A stretch of DNA of 64,000 nt from Eutypa lata (GCA_022661535.1 JAKULF010000004.1:3162001-3226000), one strand, 5' to 3'; counted from the first letter of the stretch, positions 40,070-53,400 are shown. Made by a program: numbers and translations. Notes: generated by a model from the sequence alone, not told the origin.

Positions 40070-40937
40070 ATCGGAATTTACCTTGCAACAGCACCGATCT
40101 ACTCTGGCAAGGCTGAAGATCTTTCCAGTCACTATCAACAAACTTAGACTCCAACTGTAGACCACAATGTCAGTTCAAAAACGGATCTTATCTTGAACTT
40201 CCTCCAGGCAAGCTTCCAAGTCTGGCAGAAGGCTTATCTTATCGCCTTGTCTAAGCTGTATCGAGCTCGACATACAGAAGGCAACACGAAGAGGTATTGA
40301 CTAGCTAACGATGTTGATAAAGACATTTTCCGGGCGAGTGGGACTTATGAAAGGACCGCGCGTCTGAGTCTCATTGATACCCCGAGGCCGATATCCGTGA
40401 CAAGCTCAGGTCACATAGATGGCATGGTGAATCTAGAAGAGCCTCTATAGAATGAAGAGTCCAAAATTAGCAACGAGTTTAGTAAGACTCACGAAGTAGA
40501 TGGTGAAATTCAAAGTGACGTCTGGAACAGAGAAGAAAGCAATGATGAAGTATTCAAGCTTGTCGGTTATCATCACCCAGGTATGAGATATCCGCCTAGA
40601 ACCCAAACTTGCACTTTTTCCTACTAACAAGTTGGTGAATCTAGGAAGTCTTGAGGGAACCGCCAATGGAAAGCCGTGGGTAGATGGCCCGAAACGTGGC
40701 AATCCTCGCGACCTTTATGCCCCAGGCCCTGTATATGCGTTACGGCCTCATGACTTCTACTGGACCTGCTACGACGGTGTACCGTATTCAGAGGGCTGTG
40801 AGTTAGATGATAATACTGTGCCTACTTGGTGCAAGGACTTTGTGATTGACACTGTTATTGACGCTTATGATTTTGGCGAAGACCTAGATGATGAAGTTGA
40901 AGAGGATCTTAGGCTATCGCTGTGGGATGACTTGTGA
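40070..40937 (+). pseudogene. Stop-interrupted gene relic of unknown function
   Basis: One frame reads as protein-like sequence for about 170 codons with only three in-frame stops: TAG 40145, TGA 40298 and TAG 40448. It then splices through a textbook 64-nt intron (GTATGA at 40581, branch site TACTAAC at 40623-40629, TAG at 40644) into an open last exon, 40645-40937. The join gives GYHHPGSLEGTANGKPW. The C-terminal exon is acidic and tryptophan/tyrosine-rich (RPHDFYWTCYDGVPY; EDLDDEVEEDL). No start codon was found and the family is not recognised. Most likely it is a decayed gene whose last exon is still intact. The alternative is a shorter active gene with unrecognised extra introns. Confidence 0.5.
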
Positions 40938-42225
40938 TACGCTTACTATGTAGTAGCATATCGTGAAGCCCTAGTCAGCATGAATCTAAAGGTGATACTC
41001 GGGGAATATCGTAGTAGGTATATAGAAGTTGTAAGATGACCTCCAAGACCCCAATGCTAGAGATTCCTCGAATGAGATATCGCGCATATGAGCCAACATC
41101 GATGTTTATAGGAGACGGCAGCGGGAACAATGTCGCTTGCACGGTATTGTAGCGAGCCGGCAAATGATTCGGAGGGGAAGGCGACTTAGGCTTGGGATAT
41201 TATTATATTCCCTTGTATCTTCATCAATGGCGCCGGATCCGATTCTATCACTGGTCGTTTCAATAGGTAGTATTACATGCACAACAGGCGAAAGTCGACT
41301 CGAGATATCAAGGTCTAGACTATGTAGCTATACCAACAGCGAAGTATGGTAGTTAATACCAACACCGACGATCCGGCCGTTTCCGCTATGTAAGTGCATA
41401 GCAATTGGCCAACCCCTTTAGTCGGGCGAAATAACGATGCTCGCCCCGCAGACCTCAACGCATTGTCACTGGAAGGCTTGAGCTCATAAAAACTCCGTAC
41501 GTGCTACCTACTGTTAGTTTGCCCAAGTGAGAATAAACCCTACCTGTCGAAGCTAAGCGGTAAAAGAAACCCATTAAAAGCCGTTAAGGAGAATTAAGGT
41601 GAGGCTGACGGTGAATATGTCGAGATGGAGGGTGCCGCGGAGTTATGAAGGCATTGACGTCAACCGCGAATTATTTGCATTCGCCATAGGTATGGCGTAA
41701 GTACAAAGTGGAGCGATTGCTAGATAGTTACATACTTCATACCTGGATATGCAGGCCTGGGAAAAAGCTTGTCTGGTCTGATCAATCCATCGTATTCCGT
41801 ACAAGTAGACTTCGTAGTCAGTCAGCTTATGGGCACTGCGATCACATCACAGCAACTCATACTTACTTAAGTTAGCAGGCGGTGTTAATGAACCCTTGAA
41901 GGCGATCTTTTTCAGATTCATCGACAGAAAGTGGCTTGAAGCTTTCCCCACAATCTTCCTCCCTTGCAATGCAATGCAATGCCAGTGTCAATGCTGCGCC
42001 GCGCTCACAAGCGCTTATGCATACAGCGCCTGCATAACCAAGTAAAGAGGGGAACGCGCTCGCACAGCCCCTATCTGATTTCACCTATTAAAACTAAAAT
42101 CCCGTGCGTCGAAATGCTAACAAGCAGTCGTTAACATGTGAACCTGTTGCGCACTTCAGGCGCTTCATGGGGGAATTCGGGGTCGTCCGTCTTCTTCTGA
42201 ACAATATACCGCGTTATAGAGAGTT
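40938..42225. other. Intergenic, no gene recognised
   Basis: No supported gene; promoter of the gene at 42226 at its right end. Confidence 0.5.
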
Positions 42226-44206
42226 ATGGCCTCATTTGGCTGGAGTGTCGGCGATATTGTTGCGGTCGGTAAGTTGGCTTGGAAACTGTACAATGGCTGT
42301 GAGTTGCTACTTCTCGGCGCGTCTCGCCGGGAAAATGTCACGTTTCCCCCGCGTTGCTAACAATAGCATAGGCAAAAATGCAGGAGAGGAATTCCGATCC
42401 TTGACGGAAGAAGGTACGTTTTTTGTTTATTAAATAGTAGATTCTTCCCGAACCCAATCGTCAGTGGGGATTTGTAGTCTAAACTAGACGACAGTTCAGG
42501 GTTTGCAGGCGGTGCTACATGAGGTCGGCGAGGAGCTGCTCCAACCGACATCCGTCTTCCACAAGTCGGGCAAATCGCAGCAGAGGCAGCTGGCCAACTT
42601 GATAGATGACTGCAACACCGACCTAAGGGACCTTGAGCGCTATCTGCTCCAACACAAATCGCTTAACACCAATAAGCCGCGGTATTGGGACCGGATCCGG
42701 TTCGGCGCCAAATCCACGGAGGGCATCCGGCAGAAGATTTCTCGCCATACCGATGGGCTCAATCTCTTCCTGACTCATGTGAATACCTTGTCGCTGTCTA
42801 GGATCGAGCAGGCCTCGGAATCTAGCACCAATATACTTAGCGACATCGTGTCGAAGCTCGATCAACTTCGCCAGGAGGTCCAGACTGGCCGGAAGGATGG
42901 GTCGGTTTTCAACGTCGAGACGGACTGGTCGAAACTCGAGCAGGAGCTAGTCGGACAACACATCACAGAGCGCGATGTTGTGACGAATCGGGAGCCGATC
43001 AAGGATCATGTGATGAAATGGCTCGATGATGTTCGCGATGATGAGGTCAATAAAACCCTCAGAGAGTCGTCCGGTTCCGATACGAAACGATCCAGCTCGA
43101 TGTTGCCATGGTGCCCGGATAACGCTCCAATGAGCAGGGGCGATAAAAGGAAAGGATGCCACAATATTCTCGATCTCCAAGAGGTTGCGTTCTTAACCTC
43201 AGACACGGAGGAGCATGAAAGGAGAGATATGCGATGTGCAAGTCCCACGTCCTTCCTGTCCCTTTCGAACACCGAGACCATCAGCTTGGTATCGGAATAT
43301 TCCTCGCGGTTGGAGTCGGACCAGGTCACTAGGATAACGACCCCCGACGCCAGTGAATTCTATGAGGCGGAGAATTCCTTGGGGCATCTGGAGGATCAAA
43401 AAGCACTCATCGATCAGCTGGATGCCTTCCTGCTGGAGATGAGCGGCACGCCGTCGCTGAAACCCACGCGGACTGGTTCGTCAATCTCAACAACCACCGG
43501 GCTCCAGGCCGACGGGAAAGCCGCACATAGCCCCATTCTGGATGCCGCCTCCGGCTACCAAAGCCGACGGTCCATCACAAAAGCCTTACCTCTAACACTG
43601 GAGGAAGCGCTTTTTGGCTGCACAAAATACGAGGCAGTGGATGAAAGCATCTACTTAATAGTAGAGAATCAAGCCGTCGACGTGCGCGAAAGAACGGTCG
43701 AAGTTGTTGTGCCAGCCGGCGCGCATCAAGGATCCTGCATCGGGGTTCCTGGGATAGGCGTAGACGCGGACGGCACATTGCAGGATTTAGACTTCGTGGT
43801 CGAATGGGTAAGCATCCCTCTCATATCCACCTCGACTTTTGCCCCAGACAAGCTCGTACTCCTTGCATCGTTCGCTAACAACAACAACCACCACCACAAG
43901 AAATCACACCACCTTTACCAGCTCGATGGTGAGCACCTAGTCTACACTCTAGAGATAACCCTCCTAGAGTCTCTCTGCGGATGGTCGAGGATCGTGCCGA
44001 CGCTCGATAAGGAAGACGTCCGAGTCGAACGCCAGGAGGTTACACCCCCACATTGGTCGACGGTATACTCGGGGCGAGGTATGCCTAAGCCCAACAGGCC
44101 CAATGCGAGGTCCAATCTCGTGATCAAAGTAAACATCAAGTATCCAGAGAGGGTATCAAACGAACAAAAGAAAATATTTCAGAGCACGTTCGGGAGCGAA
44201 GCATAA
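42226..44206 (+). CDS. Fungal STAND-type N-terminal domain fused to DnaJ C-terminal (client-binding) domains
   Basis: Three exons, 42226-42298, 42372-42413 and 42495-44206 (introns 73 and 81 nt), in phase, 608 aa. The start MASFGWSVGDIVAVGKLAWK and continuation NGCKNAGEEFRSLTEEVQ look like the all-helical N-terminal domain of fungal STAND/NLR and related incompatibility proteins; helices run to about 170. Residues about 190-395 are Ser/Asp/Glu-rich linker. From about 400 (LPLTLEEALFGCTKYEAV) to the end are both beta-domains of the Hsp40 C-terminal fold, with GAHQGSCIGVPGIG, LDFVVEW, then LVYTLEITLLESLCGW and NLVIKVNIKYP. There is no J domain (no HPD), no Gly/Phe region and no Cys-rich zinc domain. 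It could bind misfolded or amyloid-type clients without recruiting Hsp70; this is inference. An Asn/His tract (NNNNHHHKK) sits in the first beta-domain. Confidence 0.8.
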
Positions 44207-47054
44207 TCAATGGGCCCCAATAATCCATTTCATGGTTGTTGAGAACTACCGAAAAGGGGGTCGGTAAACCTGTTTGTTAATACGCACTTCTAGGAACTGA
44301 GCCTGTATATATAAATATCTTCTACACTGCATTGTACATTAGTATCTACCATATCATAAGTATCAAGGTGACTCTGGCTCACCTTATCAAGGGGACTACG
44401 AGATCTTTCTAAATTTGACGAAAAGGAGATTATCGTAGTGGCTGCCTTCCATTACCTTATAAACAGCAATGACTTGGCGAAGTCAATTCAAGTAGGGAAT
44501 GTAGCAGCCTCGCATCTACGTAAACTCTGTTAAGTTATTTCCACCTCGTCTTGCACAAGCGCCCCTATAAGCAGAAATAAAAAATGAATTTTAGAAGCCT
44601 TTTGATTTAGCACCACCCACCCCCCCGACATCTCCCAAGACCCCGAGTCGTAGGTCGCGGTCGCCGGAGCCGTGCCATCATGATGGCCACGCTGATCTGG
44701 TCGAGAGCGATATTCCAAGCTGTCGTAATCGCGGTAACGATCATTATCGACATGCCGAGCAATAGTGGTGGTAATGGTCATGGTGGTGGTCAGCGTCGTC
44801 GTAAGCTTGTTCGCAATCCTCCTCCTCATTGGACGCGGGGATGGTGTTGGAGTACGATATTGCGTTCCCCGGATCAACAATTTGGGGTCTCCGGGCCACA
44901 ATGCAAAACCAACCAGAATTAGGCCAGAAGGTGAATGAATGATGAATGATGATACTGGAGTGGAACGTCCTTACACGTTGTTGTTATTTGGCCGCATTCC
45001 ATTCCCTTTGGGGCGGAGTCGAGCTCGCAGAAATTATCTACTCGGATTCGCTGGGGGACATACAGATATACAATACCTCATTCGTCGTAAATTGCACTTT
45101 ATATACTAGATAATCTGCGCATGCTATTACGCAGAAGAGCCATGGCACCCAATTGCCATAAGCTACATCCAGCTGCCCGGGATCTCAGCATCTTGCCTCA
45201 TCCTCCTTGGTTAGGCTGTCTTCTGTTTTATATGCGCTTTCGTGAGATTCTTACACTGGACTGATGTTACGAATATCTAGACAGCAGGAGACTCGCGAAC
45301 TGCCAGGGACGAAGCGTGATAGGAACACCGCTGCTACCTAATTTCTAGAATTTGTCGTAAGGTAAATTCATCTTTTATGAGTTGGTTGGAGTGACAGGAT
45401 GTTACTCTCGTCTCAACATGACGGAGTGAAGACGAAGCAAACGTCCGTAGCAAACATGTAGTTACGTGTGTTGTTCTAGGGGACCACATGACATCAAGAG
45501 GCTAGTTACTACCAGCTTGGAATGTCACAGCTTGATGAAACCATTGTCGTGACTGATAGTTCAATACTGAAATCTCTCCAGCTGTCTTTTCCATAGCACA
45601 CACTAGTCCTATGGTATTAGGAGTCTTGTCATCGCGTGAGACGAAGAGGAAGGCCCTGGTACGAAGTATAACATGTTGAAACGGCCGAAACGGTCAAAGG
45701 ATGAAGCCTTAGCGCAGTTCGGTATAGTTACATACATACTAGTATATGCAGGTAGTGGAAGCGGGTAAGCTGCTGCCGAGTTCCAGCTTGGCCCATATTT
45801 TGCGATGGTGATTGTTCTACGCCATGCAGAAGACGCGCAATCTTTGCCTGCCGTGACTCTCTATGACTGGGTACGCTGAGTGCACCGGTGCGATATCCCC
45901 CCACCGCACCGTCTGTTCGGCTCAGCTATCTAGGTAACTAGGTATGCAGGTATGTAGAGTATGTATGCATAGGTAGGTAAGTAAGCATGTTGCAGCTGTT
46001 TTACACCCATCATTATCAATCATTCGTACCGCCCCCTGCATGATTTCATCATCTTCCACTTCACATTGGGAGTTTCGCTAAAGAATGATGTGCCAAGGAT
46101 CCAGTTTCATGCCAAGAGTAGCTGGATAATTAGCTGATGGGTTTTATCGTTAGCTTTTCTTGGTTCAAATAGCATAGCCAGGCTTGGTTTGTAAACACAA
46201 ATAGGTAGGTGCTATTTATTTACCTAGGTACATAAGCAGAATGTAAATAGAGGCGTCTGTCAAATGGCATTTAGTTAAGTAGGTACAGAAGATAGTATTG
46301 CTGGACATACCTACGAAGTTGTCATATCTACCTACATATTTCTGTACGTACCTATGCACTTTGTAGTAGTTAGATATGCCCTGGCACTAAAGCCGTGCCT
46401 GCCAAGCTAGCCATCTCCCTAGAGCGGCCAGATTAGGAAGTGGCTTGGCCTGGATCCCTGAGTGCATCTCAGCCAATCCCCCAAATAGCGCTCAATGATG
46501 ACCCTGCTTCCCACTCCACAACTCTAAGATCGTGGCAAAGATCATCCTGATTACCTCCCGCCATGGTCCATGAGCTTGTAGGCCGCCATCTCTCATATCT
46601 CCGGACCTATTGTAGCTCATCTCCTCGCTCGATATGTCAGTCACTAGCATAATGTCGTCTTGGAGGCCCTAGGCGCATCGTCTTTCAGCCTGTCAGCCCA
46701 CACTTGTTGTACTAGTTAGTGGTGATAGTAGTGGTAGTAGTACGTAATTACGCACACACTCATTCATTCGTCTTTTGCCATTCCGCCGATTCGCTCTCTT
46801 CACCTACCTACCTACACTACATAGTGCTGTCTCCTTGTTTTTCTTTTCCGTTCTTTCCATCTCTTGCCTTTGCTCGTTCCGTGCTCTCCCCGTCCATACC
46901 GGGAATTATTGGATACCCGTCGGCGTCGAGCTGTCTTAATCGGGAAGTAATACAATACACACGAGGGAGAACGCCAATCCGTAGAAGTCGACGACATAAT
47001 AACAAGGGAAACCGAGTCCGAGATTAAAAAAGTAATAATAAAAAGGATCCCGCC
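44207..47054. other. Intergenic, no gene recognised
   Basis: About 2.8 kb. Includes TAGG-type patches and the ACCTAGGT palindrome near 46221; the last 350 bp are the pyrimidine-rich 5' leader/promoter of the aspartic protease gene. No supported gene. Confidence 0.5.
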
Positions 47055-48814
47055 ATGAGGGTTCTCCTTGCTATGCTCGCCGTGGGCAGCACGGCCGGCC
47101 TTGCTGCTGCGCAGCGAGTCGTCTCGATGGGCATTGGGAAGACCAAGCAGCTTCCCCCGTTACACAAGCGCGCCGATCCGATCTTACAGCAGTTACACAA
47201 TAATTTGACCGGCGGTGGTTACTACGCCGAAGTATCGATCGGCACTCCGGGGCAGACCGTCAGCCTCGTCCTCGATACTGGCAGTAGCGATGTTTGGGTC
47301 CTGGACAGCGATGCCAATCTCTGCACCTCGGCGAGGTTGCAGGAAAGCTTAGGAGGAGGTTGCATCGCTACCTGTGAGTTTTCTTTTACTACATCTTACC
47401 AATATCTATTTATATCAGCGTGAAGTAAAGTTCCCGCCGTAGCGGTAACCTGTCGAAACGCTAAGCCTGTAGCGTGGAACCTTCCCAACTTTGAAGATGA
47501 AGAAGAAAAGAAAAAAATATGTGCTGACCGTTGAACCTTATTATGATGCGCCATCGCAGTCGATCCGTCCTCGAGCTCCTCCTACACTGCCCTTGATGAC
47601 GAACCCTTCGAGATTAATTACCTCGACGGCTCTGGCGCCAATGGAACTTACTTCGAAGATAACCTCACTGTCGGTGGGACGACGATTCAGTCTCTGCAGA
47701 TGGGCCTGGCTACGAGATCGACTATCAATTCCGGTTTGATGGGTGTTGGCTACTCGGCGAATGTCGCCTCGCAGGATGGTTACGAGAACATCATTGATTT
47801 GCTCCAGGATCAGGATTTAATAGCTATTAAAGCATACAGTTTGTGGCTGGTACGTTGGTCTGGTTTTGCTACATTATAAAGACATGGGGAATGTAATTGA
47901 GACATAATCCGACGTGCTAACAACTTCTTGTCTTGTAGAACGACTATGCTTCCGAGACAGGCACCATTATGTTCGGCGGTATCGACACCGAGAAGTACAT
48001 CGGCGAGCTAACAGCTGTCCCTGTTATTCCCGACTCCGACACCGACATCTACACGTCCTTCACCGTGACGCTCTCGTCCCTCATCGTGAACTACACCGAC
48101 GCCGACCCATTCACAGCCGTGTCGCAGGCCATCCCCGTCATCCTGGACTCGGGCACGACGTTGAGCTACCTGCCGTCGCGCATCGCCGACAACATCTACG
48201 AGGAGCTGGGAGCCGTCGACGACACCTCGTACACGGGGCTAGTGTACATCGACTGCGAGTACCTGCGCAACTCGTCCGGGCTGACGTTCGACTTCCAGTT
48301 CGGCGGGTCCTCGGGTCCCTTGGTGCGCGTCCCCGTCGACGAGCTCGTCCTCGATAACGTCAAGGAGTACATCGACCAGGGCCTGCCGCTGCCGGACCTG
48401 GACTTCGCGGACGACGTGTGCAGCTTCGGGATCCAGCCCAACACGGGCGTCTACCTCCTGGGCGACACGTTCCTGCGGTCCGCGTACGCCGTCTACGACC
48501 TCGACAACAACGTCGTGGCCCTCGCCCAGGCCAACCTCAACAGCACCGACACCAACGTCGTCGAGATCTCCTCGTCCGGCATCCCCGACGTCAGCGGCGT
48601 CGCCTCCCAGGTCTCCGCCACCCAGACCGCCACCGGCCTCCCCGGCGCTGGCGATAACACCGACAACGTCCCCACCACCACCGCCTCAGCTGGCGCATCG
48701 GACTCCGAGGGTGCCGGCGCGAGGGCCGTCCCCGCTCCCGCTTGGGAGGCCGTCGCCGTGGCTGCCTTTGCTGGCGTTGCCGGCTTGATGGGCGTCGGGC
48801 TGTTCGTGCTATAG
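47055..48814 (+). CDS. GPI-anchored yapsin-like aspartic endopeptidase
   Basis: Three exons, 47055-47373, 47560-47849 and 47939-48814 (introns 186 and 89 nt), in phase, 494 aa. A signal peptide (MRVLLAMLAVGSTAGLAAAQ) is followed by a short propeptide ending in Lys-Arg at 38-39, a kexin-type site. The two catalytic aspartates are D74 (LVLDTGSSDVW) and D273 (VILDSGTTLSYLP); FDPSSSSSY is formed across intron 1. After the catalytic domain comes a Ser/Thr/Ala-rich stalk. The hydrophobic tail AWEAVAVAAFAGVAGLMGVG without a basic end fits a GPI-anchor signal. Such pepsin-family A1 enzymes sit at the plasma membrane or wall and process wall proteins. The third exon is very GC-rich at third positions. 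Confidence 0.93.
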
Positions 48815-50478
48815 ACGTATCGCCTCGCATTTCCGCCCTTCAGATATTAGCTGTGATGCCAGGTTAGTAGGTAGGCAAGCGGGCTTCAACCATCTTGGGT
48901 TTTATATATTATTGTCATTATCATTATTTCCCGATTTTCCTCTTTCAAGGGGCCTTTGCAGGGCTCCCGAGGAAATCAAAGTACATTTTACCCGATATAT
49001 CTACCAGGAATCATGAGCGGTCTTCTTCTTTTTTTTCTTTCCGGAGCGATATAGAACACATAGCATTCATTGCATTGCAGCAGAGCATTGCCATCACTGT
49101 CATAATCATCAGTGGGGTTTAGAAGACTTTGCCCATCCATCTACGTACATTATCGACTATACGGAGGGAAGATACGGAGGAGGAGGTGCGTTTGGTCTAT
49201 ATGATATGAACTACATAGCTTCACAGCTCTACCCTGCGGACAAGCAGATCATGACGATGATAATGGACCGCAGGGGGGCGTCAGATGCGCAAGAGACGAG
49301 GACGTGAAGTTTTGGATATTTGTTTATATATAGCCCAGGCGGTGAAGCCTAACGAGGCAAGATGGACGAGCAGCTTGAAATACCTAAAGTAAATAGATAC
49401 CCTCTTTTCTTGAACAAAAAGATGTTACATACATATCCTTCTTCAGCTTTCTACATGCATATATAAAGAGTCTAACTAGAGGTAGGTAGTAAACTAGGTA
49501 GGAGGATATAGACGCTTGACAAAGTATCTAGGTATGCATGCACAGATCATCTGTTAACAACCTAGCAAACAAGCAAATAAGCATACGTACTTACATACAA
49601 ACACATCATCTTCGGGATCCATAATCATGTATGTAGGTATGTACGAGGAAAACAAAGAGTACTACATACATACTTAGGGCTAGGTACTAACTAAAGGAGG
49701 AGGGGGGGGAGGGGAAAACCTTCAAACGCTGAAAATCTAGAAATACAAAAACGCAAAGTCGTCCGTCTGTCACTCGACTCGACCTGACTTGACCTGACCT
49801 GACCTGGCATGCTATGATATGCCGTGGTATAAAAACCAATACCACATGTGCAACTCGCTAGAGTCGTATACCTCTACCCACGCAAAGTATGCAAGTAGTT
49901 GGCCATATCTAGTCTGTCTATCAGACTGACAGTCAACCATATATACCGAAGAAATGCGTTTTTAACCTTTCCGCCCCAGGTGATTCCATAAATCGTGAAA
50001 AGTTCATTTTTCCCTTCATCACCGTCACAAAAACACCCGCTCCGATCATTCATCCATCCATCGACCGTTTCCCTTCCCCCTCCCGCCAAACGAACGCCCC
50101 GAGACAAACCGACCGACCGACCGACCAACCGACCACCCCATCTCTTCTCTTCTCTTCTCTTCACGCACGCCCCACGTACGCTGCTGTATGCCGTCTGTTT
50201 TACATTGTCAAATTTTCGCCCCCTCAAATATCGTACACTTCAGCATCAGCGAGTTCCACCCATAAAGCTTTATAATACAAAAGCAAATCTAGCAATGGTG
50301 TTGGTGGTGGCGATGGTGGTGGTGGTGGTGGTGGTGGCGTTGTAAGAAATGTGTACAAATACAGTTTTTAGATAGACGGTCTGATCTGTCTGTCTTTGGC
50401 GTTATATATATATATACCCTTTCCTCGTGTGTTGATACAATTTTTTGGTTGGTTGGTTGGTTGGTTGGTTGGTTGATT
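48815..50478. other. Convergent 3' region with many microsatellites
   Basis: No gene. Tandem tracts include GACC near 50110-50125, TCTCT near 50141-50161, GGT near 50312-50337 and GGTT next to the PKS stop codon. Confidence 0.6.
50446..50474. repeat. (GGTT)n microsatellite abutting the PKS stop codon
   Basis: Seven GGTT units ending a few bases from the stop codon (50479-50481, read on the minus strand). Confidence 0.9.
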
Positions 50479-53400
50479 TTAGCCGCCGAACCCGCCCTTC
50501 TGGACGATCAGCCCGCTCAGCTCGAGGATGCTCTGGTCGCTCAGGACCTCGAAGACGCTGAGGTCGACGGCGCCGCACTCGCGGTACACCCAGTTGCGGA
50601 CGCCGACGGCGACGAGGGAGTCGACGCCGTAGGCCGCGGGGCTGCGGTTCTCGTCGACGTCGTCGGCGACCGTGTTCATGGTCTTGGCGAGCATGGCGCG
50701 CAGGCCCGTGCAGACCACGGCGGTGGCCTCCTCGGCGTCCGAGGCATCCCTGAGAAGCTGCGCCATGCTTTGGTTCTTCTCCTCCAGCGATCCACTGGCG
50801 GCCGCCCCCTCGGTCTCGGGTGCGGTCGGCACGTCCACCTGGTTCAGGTACGAGAACAGGGTCGTTCGCGTCCAGTAGGGGTCCGCCGGCTTGTTCTGCG
50901 CGATGAGGCCGCCGGTGCCGACGCCGATGACGACCTGGGCCGGCATGCGCTCGCCGTTGGCCATGTAGCCCGTGATGGCGCGCTCGATCAGCTTCTTGAC
51001 GTCCTGGAGCCGGATGCCGAAGAACCCGGACGTCTTGAGCATGTCGAGCGTGCGGGGGTCCTCCGCGAGCATCCCGGCGCCCAAGACCGGTCCCAAGTCG
51101 ATGGACACAGCATGCGTGGAATTGCCCGCCATGTTGTTGATGTGGATAGCAAGGGCATCCTGGAACGCGTTCCCGACAGCGTAGTTGGCCTGTCCGCGGC
51201 CGCCAATCACGCCGATCGAGCTGGACAGGAAAATGAAAAAGTCGAGCTTGTGCGCAAAGCTCATCTTCAAGTTCCAAGAGCCCACCGTTTTGGGACGTAT
51301 GGCCGTTTGCCAGTTCTCGTACGTCATGTTCTCGAAGACAGCGTCGTGGACAGCGGCGGCACATTGGAAGACACCTTTGACTGGTGGCATCGTCTTCTCA
51401 ATTCTCCGGGCGGCTCTTTCGACTTCGTCCGTCTCGCAAATGTCGGTAGTAAACACAGCGACCTGGACACCTCGGTTCTCCAGGAATGTAATGCATGACT
51501 TGGCCACCTCGTCTTTTACTCCGGACCGGGCAAGGAATGCTATATGCTTGACACCATGGGCAGCTAATAGCTTTGCAATCTCCCTGCCGAGCCCGCCGAG
51601 ACCGCCAGAAATGACGTATGTAGCATTTCCATTCAGGTACCGGTCGACGGGTTGAATCGCGCGTGGGAGGATCGGTACGGGGTTGCTTTCGGGTCGTTGA
51701 CAGTAGACTAGGCCGCATTGTCCACCTTCGATGATAGATTTGAAGGCGAGCGGGAGTTGCGAGTAGTCGAAGAGTTTCAGAGGCGATGGCTCCGAGGCTC
51801 TGAAGAGACCAGTCAGGAATTTATCGCAGACAACAGCGAACGCTTCACCAATCTTCCGGGGCTCATTCTCGATAAGATACGCTAAATCAAGAGCCATGAA
51901 GGTGATGACTTGGTTCACCGTATCAAGTCTGCCGCTGACATTCTCCTTTCGTGTAAATCTGACAATATGTCCACCTAAGTCCTTGTTAGCCCCTGTAAGA
52001 AGAAGTCTTCCGGGTTGGTCATGGTTCTTACCTTCAGCGATGCCTTCCAGTTGGACATCTGCGTCATCAACGGTCGGGTTATACACCACCTTCACCCCTT
52101 CGTCATCGGTCAGTCGCAATACCGCATCCACCCAAGCATCGGTAGTCGCGTCAAGGATATGACTATCTGGGATGTCGTAGAATCCGCGTAGGATTACCCT
52201 CTCGTGCTTGCTCTTCACAGTGACGAACGCTCTGGCTCCAATCAATTCGGCTAGTTGGATAGCAGCCTGGCCGAAGGCGCTGGCTCCGGCATGAATGAGA
52301 ATGGCTTCGCCGGGCTCAAGTCGACCACCAAACGAATATTGGGCAATCGAAAATGGAGTTGGAAGGAAAACGTGTGCGGGGTAGACTTGTCCTGGAGGAC
52401 ATTTATAGAGAAGTGCCTGGTGACACTTAATGACATCTCTTAGAGACCCACGAGCAACTCCAAGAACGTAATCACCAACTGCAAGGTTAGTTACACCCTC
52501 GCCCAGCTCTTCAACCACGCCAAATACGTCGGTTCCGATGCCGTTATCGATCATTCTTCCCATGACAACATCGACGTCTAGGGCACTGAGAGCCGTGGAG
52601 AGCACTCGAACTCTGACTTCACTGGGAGATAGGCGCAGATACGCCGAGGCATCATCATCCCAGCAGAGGCTATTCAAGTTTCCAGTCTCCTGAACTTTGA
52701 GTCTGAGTGCTCTGTCTTTCTCTTCGTTCATGAGCTGTAGTCGCGGCTCCTCAACAGAAGTTCCGTGTTCGATCATGGCGTTGAGGGGGTCGACAGGCAC
52801 AAGCCTGGGGACCATGGTCTGGCCGCCACGCTCTGCGTATTCGACCTCTTGGTAGTCTGACGAGTCGGAGACGAAGAAGGACGTCTGGAATAACGAAAGC
52901 ACACGACGAGAGACGTCAGCTGCAGATTCTGCCGCGAAGGAAGTGTCCTGGCTAATGTCGAACGTCACAAGGTTTTTCTCCGGGTATTCCGAGTGCACAG
53001 TTCGAGCCAAGGCTTGGAAGAGTCCGCATCTCGGATTGGAAACCTCCATCTGGGAGCCTCGGGTCACCCAGAACACCCCACTGGTCTTCAGCACCACTGT
53101 ACGCAACGCCGAGTATTCCTCCGCGGAAATATTCCAGAGCAAGCTCTGTCCATCCGCTTCTAGAAGGGACAAGCAGAGACACGGCAGCACCTCGTCACCA
53201 GAAATGCTCAGGAGTGTTCGCGGGGTACCATTGAGCTCCTTTGAAATGGCAGACAAGATGTTCTGTAGGCCAGGACTCATAGCTTCTGGGATGAGGATAA
53301 GCACAGGAGTCGTCTGTGCCAGGCTTGGCTGGTTCTCTTGCGACACCTGGTTCAGCGATGGGGTTTGTTCACACTGTTCCCATTTAATCTCCGAACAGAG

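Noticed and set aside
44530..44901. 123-codon minus-strand frame with Thr-rich repeats
   Set aside because: Low-complexity sequence from ACC/ATG repeats, no domain, no conserved start; not supported as a gene.
46719..47027. 102-codon plus-strand frame before the aspartic protease
   Set aside because: Pyrimidine-rich leader sequence without protein-like features; interpreted as promoter and 5' UTR.
50449..51498. 349-codon plus-strand frame at the PKS 3' end
   Set aside because: Antisense to the KR and ACP domains in GC-rich codons; a typical shadow frame.
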